Shown here: piece after piece, positions 58,132 through 64,000 of the stretch
Numbering within the stretch: position 1 is the stretch's first letter
Layout of the letters: each line of letters starts with the position of its first letter
NCBI GenBank assembly: GCA_050084515.1
Contig: CM114271.1
Location: 10,788,001-10,852,000, forward strand
Source: Blasia pusilla
Lineage: Eukaryota > Marchantiophyta > Marchantiopsida > Blasiales
Length of the DNA stretch: 64,000 bases
Direction: 5' to 3'
Notes under the pieces: model-generated
Told to the model about the DNA's origin: nothing
Seen by the model: the letters and a program-made list of their open reading frames with translations, nothing else
Databases searched by the model: none
Translations under genes and position numbers: made by a program

Positions 58132-61010
58132 TTAGAAATATTGCAGCCAAGCCAGCCCAATGATGATGGAGATAAACGTAGCAATCGCAATGCCAAAAAT
58201 TCCCGTGAGAATTGCAGGCACACTAAGCGTTCGCCAACCTTTGGCAGAAGCCATACCTGCAGCGGTGGTGGGACCGCCCACATTAGCGTTGGAAGCCATT
58301 AATAACTCCTTCCGCTTGAAGCCGCAGAGCTTGCCAACCCCAAGTATCAGAGCTAGATGCACAGCAACCTGCACCAATGCAAAAAGGAAGAGTCCCGGTG
58401 CACTGCTGACCACATTGGAGATACTGGCATTTGCACCAATGGTTGCAAAGAATATCTGCATCCATTCAAAGACGAGTTTAAGAGCCATCTTGATCTTGCA
58501 AGTAGTTGCACTTAAACATCTTGGACAAGATTTCCAGATCATTATTTGGACACAACTCGAGCACGAGCACCTCCACCTATATTGCTACATGGAAACAAAC
58601 TAAACTTGTCATGAATGTAAGACTCGTCACTCGAATAAGCAAAGACGATATCACATTAGTAGAAGCACCAGCGCTCGGCGAAAAGAAGCGATGGAGATCT
58701 GAATCATACCTGCAACAGTATAATAGCCAACCCGCTTGCAGAGGTGGAGAGTGATCCAACCAGAGCCGGAAAGACGGTCGCCAAAACCACCACTATCGCA
58801 GTGATACATGGAATGCCACCCCCTTGCAGCTTCAAACTTTGCGCCATCATGTTCCCGAGAGCACAAATTGCTGCAGAAAGTGCAAGGGACATTGCTGCAT
58901 CTTCAACTTTCATACCTGCTCCTCCAAAGCCCTGCACCGCTTTAGCTGCATCAACTGCAAACGCGCAACACACGAGTCCACCAAAGTTCGTCCGGATAAG
59001 CATTATGGTTTCACACTCGGATCAAAGCACTTCTTCATGAACCTCAGCCAGCACAGTCCGTATCTGCCTCGGAATATCTCACGCCATGTGGACAGCCAAC
59101 CTCCATGGACGAAAAATAAGTCCACTTGTTGACAAAATGGAAGGAGCTAACGCACGGAAGAAACGCCAGGGATGGTGAGACTTAGGATACCAGCTTGTGG
59201 AGGATCAGGGGGAATTGTGGCAGCCAGATAGAAAAGCGTTGTGAAGTAAACGGCACATATTAGATTGTCGGCCGCCAATCCTGCAGCAACTATCGATGAT
59301 GATGTTCCTAAAGCCTCGTTCACGGCCACGTAGTTCACGGCTGCAATTTGCCAACCCACCACACGGGAAGTGATTCTGAAAGAGCACAGATGGTTTTGAA
59401 AGACGGGCGGATGGTAAAGTGAACTGTCATATCATGTGCTGTGAAAAAGATCTAAGACACAGACTGTTGGTCTTGCGCTAAGGTTTACGAAGAAAGGACG
59501 AAAGAAAGAAACTCTACATGCTCTACAATATAAAGAGGTCTTGTCTGATACGGTTATCAGAAAATTCCAAATGCATGAAGGACAAAGCTTGCACCAACCT
59601 CCACCAATGTGACGGCTCATAAGAGCTGCGGCAATCTTCCAGCCATCAGATCCCAATGAGCGCAAGGGAACAAGAAGCAGCGCCACTAATGTCCCAATGA
59701 CTGTTGCGACTGCCACAACAATTCATTGGTCCAAATGCACATATGAGAGTTTATTAACATGCTCTGGCGTTAGTTTTAATTCTTACACTGCAGTCATGCC
59801 TAGAATCCAAAGAGATTGATCAGCAAAACCGGGTCAAGAGTAGGAGCTAATGAGGTAATCGAACTCTGATGGTGTGGTGGTAAGTAGTGCTAACTGTCTT
59901 CAAAATCTGTGCAGCAGCTGCTAAAATAGCATGCAATCCATTTTTCAGCGGGGTGAGAAGAGTAAGGTACCAGATCCTATCAGAAAAGCTATGAGAAGAC
60001 GTCCGGTGTCCTTGAGCACTCGTCGCAGATCGGCTCCATACAGCAACAACGGCACCGCCAGTGGCAGTAGATATGTATTGACCACATTGTAAGCGGGGGT
60101 GGAAGACGCGATCAACCCCAAATTGCTGGCCGCTAGCCCGACAAGCGTGCTTACAAGAGCTCCACTCAACATATTTCCCCATTTTGTCTTCTCCGACCTG
60201 ACTCACGCCAATCATGAGCATCTTACTTCCCTTGGATAAATGTACAACGTGCCAAACGTGATTTTGATCCGATATCCTTCATATGACAGAAACCCAAAGG
60301 TACAATGCCCTTCATACAATCACATTACTCTACCAATCTATTCTCAAATGTCCATCAGTTGAAAAGGTTCCACACCTTTACTTTGCAACACTACTTTACT
60401 TCTAATGTAGACGGTTGTTTGGTTTCCGAATTGCCAATCAAGCCAGAAATTCTTTCACTCAAATTGGAAATTGTGACATTCAGACTATGTAATCCACATT
60501 TTCATATTGCAGAGCTTTGAGCACTACCTGCTCCTGCCTTCTGCAAACCTTTTCTCTTACACCTCCCCTGAAATCGGACAAATGCATCGTTCCTCAGCGA
60601 CTCGTGGCTACAGACAGATTACTCATCCACTAGATCCAGAAGGTAATGCAATAGAAAAAGGAAGAGTACCAAGCGGATCACCAGATGCCAAACGCACCCG
60701 CAGCCGCCAGCACTGTCCATGTCCCCCATGTATCTCTAGCAGCAATTAGAGGAGATGCAGGTCCAGCTAGCGCTCTTACACCACCTACTCTGAAGCATCC
60801 GTCTCTCGATACTTTTCCTCCTTGGAACTTCTTAATTTGCTCAAGACACTTGAAGCTTCCAAATCTATGCTTCTCCCCCCCTGTAAGACGACTGAGTCGC
60901 AGGTTCGCCATAATCCTGAGTCGAGAACCACTCAAACCTTCGATTCCTTCTCCACCATTATGAACATGGGTGGGTGTCAGTCCATAGCTTAAGCAGTGGT
61001 GCATCGACAT
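58132..61010 (-). CDS. DUF819 membrane protein, predicted chloroplast-targeted, six exons
   Basis: Host gene. Exons: 61010-60682, 60197-59971, 59709-59599, 59340-59191, 58954-58710, 58455-58132 (stop TAA). GT-AG borders and phases agree throughout and give 461 residues, about the length of land-plant homologues. The first 75 residues are basic and Ser/Arg-rich like a transit peptide, followed by ARDTWGTWTVLAAAGAFGIW. The core is a multi-pass membrane domain: SNLGLIASSTPAYNVVNTYL, LPLAVPLLLYGADLRRVL, AALMSRHIGGAVNYVAVNEA, AAGLAADNLICAVYF, GGIPCITAIVVVLATVFPAL, SNANVGGPTTAAGMASAKGW and GIFGIAIATFISIIIGLAWL. The family (YjcL-like in bacteria) probably moves a small solute across an envelope or thylakoid membrane; the substrate is unknown. 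An in-frame stop 11 codons upstream supports the start. The gene looks intact. Confidence 0.9.
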
Positions 61011-61990
61011 CCTAACAGATCGACCGGGCTCCGATGTCCACTACTCACAAAAGCCTCTCTCCGACTCGCACTGCAAGGAGAAGAGCAACAAGATACGATC
61101 CTGCACCAAGACTCAAAATCCGTACGGTCCCGACGAGAATTCACGACGTTCTGCTGATCTGCGACCTCAAATTCCGGCGGATCTGGCAATAGCTACTCTT
61201 CACTGTTGCGTGAAGTTTTCTCGTGGGATGGTATGAGCTCATTGGGCTGCGCCGCTGTCGGATCGCAGTACTTTCGACGAACGCGTGTGTGATTTCTGCT
61301 TCTCATTCTACGTTCATCTCTGGAAGCTTTCCACTGTCCAGTCCACTCAGCTCCACTCCACGAGCTGAGGACGACGCCGACAACATCGGAACGGAGGACG
61401 ATATTTCCAAAGCCCGGAGCCCTTATGGCTCCGGACTCAGGGTTCCACTAATTGGGAATTCCCGAGCACCCTAATCTACCCGCTAATCTCCTCACTTACC
61501 GGCGGCTCCCTAACTAACGGCTACCCCACCAAGGTTACCCCGACGGGCCTTCACCGGCCGGTATGCCTTACTTGTCAGGAGAGATAGTAGGGCGTCTCAA
61601 GTTTTTGGGGCCTCGCAATAGAGAGAGAATACAGGAGAGATTGCTCTTTGTGACCCGTGAGCACGCCGGGTCGGAAATGAGTCGATTGGCCGTGCCGGAA
61701 GAGGGGAGAATGTAAAACATTTTCCCGGCGCCTATTTCCCGTCCGCCCGCTCCGCTATTACTTGGGTCCGGATATCCGCACCAGTTGGGGGTTATTTCAT
61801 GCTCATGATATGACATGAATTTTTTGATCCCATGGCCTGCCCATTGGCATAGATGGCAAGGCCATGTCGAATTTAAAATTCAAATTTTCAGCATATAAGC
61901 GGAGCGGAGGGTGGCCCATGCAAGTAGAGTGCAAGGGGACCCTGGGTGCGGAGGTTGGACAAGAGTTGCGCGGAGCTTTATTCATGCTGC
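61011..61990. other. Upstream region of the DUF819 gene, unassigned
   Basis: 61011-61200 should hold the DUF819 5' UTR and promoter (minus). 61360-61800 is more GC-rich with CCGGCGG/CCGGCCGG motifs and no recognised protein. No TATA box was clear. A second promoter directed to the right cannot be excluded. Confidence 0.35.
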
Positions 61991-62019
61991 TGCAAATTTG
62001 CACAGAGTCCTTCCTGTGA

Positions 62020-62400
62020 GCTAGGTTCCATTGTGCTTTCTTTGTGTGAGTAATCTCCACCAAAGCGTATGTTGCTGGATCTGTGTGGTTGCTCCAATGA
62101 TAGAGGCTACGTGTTCCCTGAAGTACTTCTTGATTGAACAAATGTATGTGGTTGCCACGATGCGGTCATTGCGACCCCTTTGTCTTGCTCTTCATGTTGG
62201 TTCTCGCTTGAGACCATCCACTATTGTAGATCTTATAGGCGCAGGCGCCATTTCTCTATTGCGGAGCGATGCCAGAATGCTTTTCGATCTAATTAACTGA
62301 GCGAACCACATTGATTCATTGAACAACATGCTAATCTTCGAGAATCCGGGTAGAGATGCCTGTCAAGAAATGTGAAAGTTATATATCTAGAATATATATT
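62020..62400 (+). repeat. Diverged copy of the 383-bp repeat family
   Basis: Shares GCGGTCATTGCGACCCCTTT-type and GGAGCGATGCCAGAATGC blocks, and the end AATCTTCGAGAATCCGGGTA, with the two near-identical copies that follow, but differs at many positions. An older member of the array. Confidence 0.7.
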
Positions 62401-62405
62401 TCAAT

Positions 62406-63171
62406 ATGTATGAGTTTAAGATGATCGATGATTCAATAGTAGAGGCCTCAAGGGTAGATTCTGAATCAAGAGCTATCTGTATCATCAATGTGTCCTCCAA
62501 AGGATTTCTTGATTCTACTATTTGTGGCAAATGTATATGCTTGCCTTTATGGACTCATTGCGACCCCTTTGTCTTGCTCTTCATGCTGGTCCCCCCTTGA
62601 GGCCGTCCACCCTTATAGATCGTATTGGCGCAATTTCTTTGTTACGGAGCGATGCCAGAATGCATTCCGATGTAATTAACTGATCGGACGCCACTGATTC
62701 ATTGAACAACATGCTAATCTTCGAGAATCCGGGTAGAGATGCCTGTCAAGAAATGTGAAAGTTATATATCTAGAATATATATTTCAATATGTATGAGTTT
62801 AAGATGATCGATGATTCAATAGTAGAGGCCTCAAGGGTAGATTCTGAATCAAGAGCTATCTGTATCATCAATGTGTCCTCCAAAGGATTTCTTGATTCTA
62901 CTATTTGTGGCAAATGTATATGCTTGCCTTTATGGACTCATTGCGACCCCTTTGTCTTGCTCTTCATGCTGGTCCCCCCTTGAGGCCGTCCACCGTTGTA
63001 GATCGTATTGGCGCAATTTCTTTGTTACGGAGCGATGCCAGAATGCATTCCGATGTAATTAACTGATCGGACGCCACTGATTCATTGAACATCATGCCAA
63101 TCTTCGAGAATCCGGGTAGAGACGTCTGTGAAGAAAGGTGACAGTTGTATATATAGAATATATATTCAATA
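62406..63171 (+). repeat. Two near-identical 383-bp tandem units
   Basis: Units 62406-62788 and 62789-63171 start ATGTATGAGTTTAAGATGAT or nearly so and differ at only a few positions over most of their length. Each includes GTGTCCTCCAAAGGATTTCT, TGCGACCCCTTTGTCTTGCT and GGAGCGATGCCAGAATGC. Small frames repeat in register and are not convincing genes. The high identity suggests a recent unequal crossover. Confidence 0.92.
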
Positions 63172-64000
63172 TGTAGGGGCTGAGGATTATCAACCCACAT
63201 GCATGAGTTTCTAATTAGCAATTTGATAATTCTGTCATTTTTCAAGGCAAGTGATTGAAATGCACACACTTAATAGTGTGAGTACTGGTTTGATATTGTT
63301 ATGTTGCCTAAAAGCATTGAGTTTCTTATTTTTGCACTTGTGAAGATGTTGGTTATTTTTAAATGCCTCATTGGTCGAGGCTGAATGAACAGTTCTGTGT
63401 GACATCAATGTGCCTTGTTAATCATTTCTTGATTGTACTAGTTGTGGTGAATCTATGTGCTTGCCTTTGTGGAGTCACTGCGATCCCTTTCTCTTGCTCC
63501 GGTATTCCAAATCCTAATGGAACAATTTGTCTACTGTTTAGCGATTCCATAATGCTTGCCGATGGAATGCCTTCATTGAGTAGCATGTTGAGATTAGAGA
63601 ATCTGGTTGGAGACTTTTATCTCAAAATGTGACAATTATAGAAAGTTGAAGAGAATGTGTAGTTCAATATCAAGGTGTTGAGACCCTCAACCCCTTTATT
63701 GCGAGGGGTTAAGATTGATCAACCCTCGTGCATGAGTTTGTAATATAATGATATGCTCGGTTGTCATTTGTGGAGCAAAAGTTAGTGAAATGCATGTACT
63801 TTATACAGAATGCTTACCACGTTAGGATGATAAAAAGCATTCTGTCCATGCCATAGCATTTGTAATTTAGTTCCATTATCATGAGTTTAGATTGCCTTTC
63901 CCTTTTACTTGCTCTAGAGTGATCAAGAAAGTGAATGTAAATCTAACATTTCACTTGGAATGTTTGTCTTTCTTAGACGTGTAGAGGTGCTTAAGTTAAG
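63172..64000 (+). repeat. Fourth, oldest copy of the 383-bp family and flanking AT-rich DNA
   Basis: 63370-63640 shares CATCAATGTG, CTTGCCTTTGTGGAGTCACT, GCGATCCCTTT and TTAGAGAATCTGGTTGGAGA with the tandem units but is strongly diverged. 63640-64000 shows only AT-rich sequence, including a repeat of CAACCC...GTGCATGAGTTTGTAAT related to 63186-63215. Confidence 0.6.

Noticed and set aside
54758-64000. Bacterial contamination as the source of ParB, methyltransferase or DUF819 sequences
   Set aside because: These genes have GT-AG introns with consistent phases, and the ParB-methyltransferase gene is enclosed by a MULE with a perfect target duplication in a CACTA element.

Overview
This is nuclear DNA from a streptophyte, most likely a charophyte green alga such as Chara or a relative (inference). 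Two split, intron-bearing host genes support this: a plastid-type DUF819 membrane protein (58132-61010, minus) and a small DUF3245-like protein (54758-56888, plus). No rRNA, tRNA or CRISPR was recognised. Nearly everything else is transposable elements, many nested inside each other and most decayed.

Layout. 1-3500: left-truncated Ty3/gypsy element, minus strand, reading gag, protease and the start of a C5-cytosine methyltransferase. 3500-5745: unassigned. 5745-10446: MULE copy A, transposase on plus, decayed. 10447 to about 19300: second gypsy element, minus, in the order gag, protease, C5-methyltransferase, RT, RNase H, integrase, PHD finger. A 1.3-kb solo LTR-like element (17179-18478) interrupts its gag. 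19300-21320: unassigned. From about 22100 an outer transposase gene is interrupted by a small element (23459-24605) and then by a CACTA transposon of about 27 kb (25155-52143; ATG target duplication on both sides). The gene resumes at 52144.

Inside the CACTA element are an unknown ORF (28171-28680), a second copy of the solo LTR-like element (29080-30373), an EDM2-like PHD reading frame (30473-31095), a BRCT-domain ORF (31554-32513) and the TNP2 transposase (32746-48970). TNP2 is split by MULE copy B (33785-45974), which has an exact 9-bp target duplication. MULE B carries its own transposase (minus) and, divergently, a gene resembling a prokaryotic ParB-N6/N4 DNA methyltransferase fusion (39676-44141). 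Its introns and intergenic DNA are packed with short palindromes built on CAACCCGTCGG/CCGACGGGTTG. 53450-64000: host genes, LINE relics and a 383-bp tandem repeat.

Main theme. Three unrelated element classes here carry chromatin or DNA-modification domains: a C5-methyltransferase plus PHD finger in gypsy, a ParB/N6-N4-methyltransferase-like gene in the MULE, and EDM2-like PHD plus BRCT ORFs in the CACTA element. The copies seen are damaged by stops, frameshifts or altered catalytic motifs, so these are probably relics of active families elsewhere in the genome (inference). The insertion order can be read from the nesting: outer transposase, then CACTA, then MULE B and the solo LTR.
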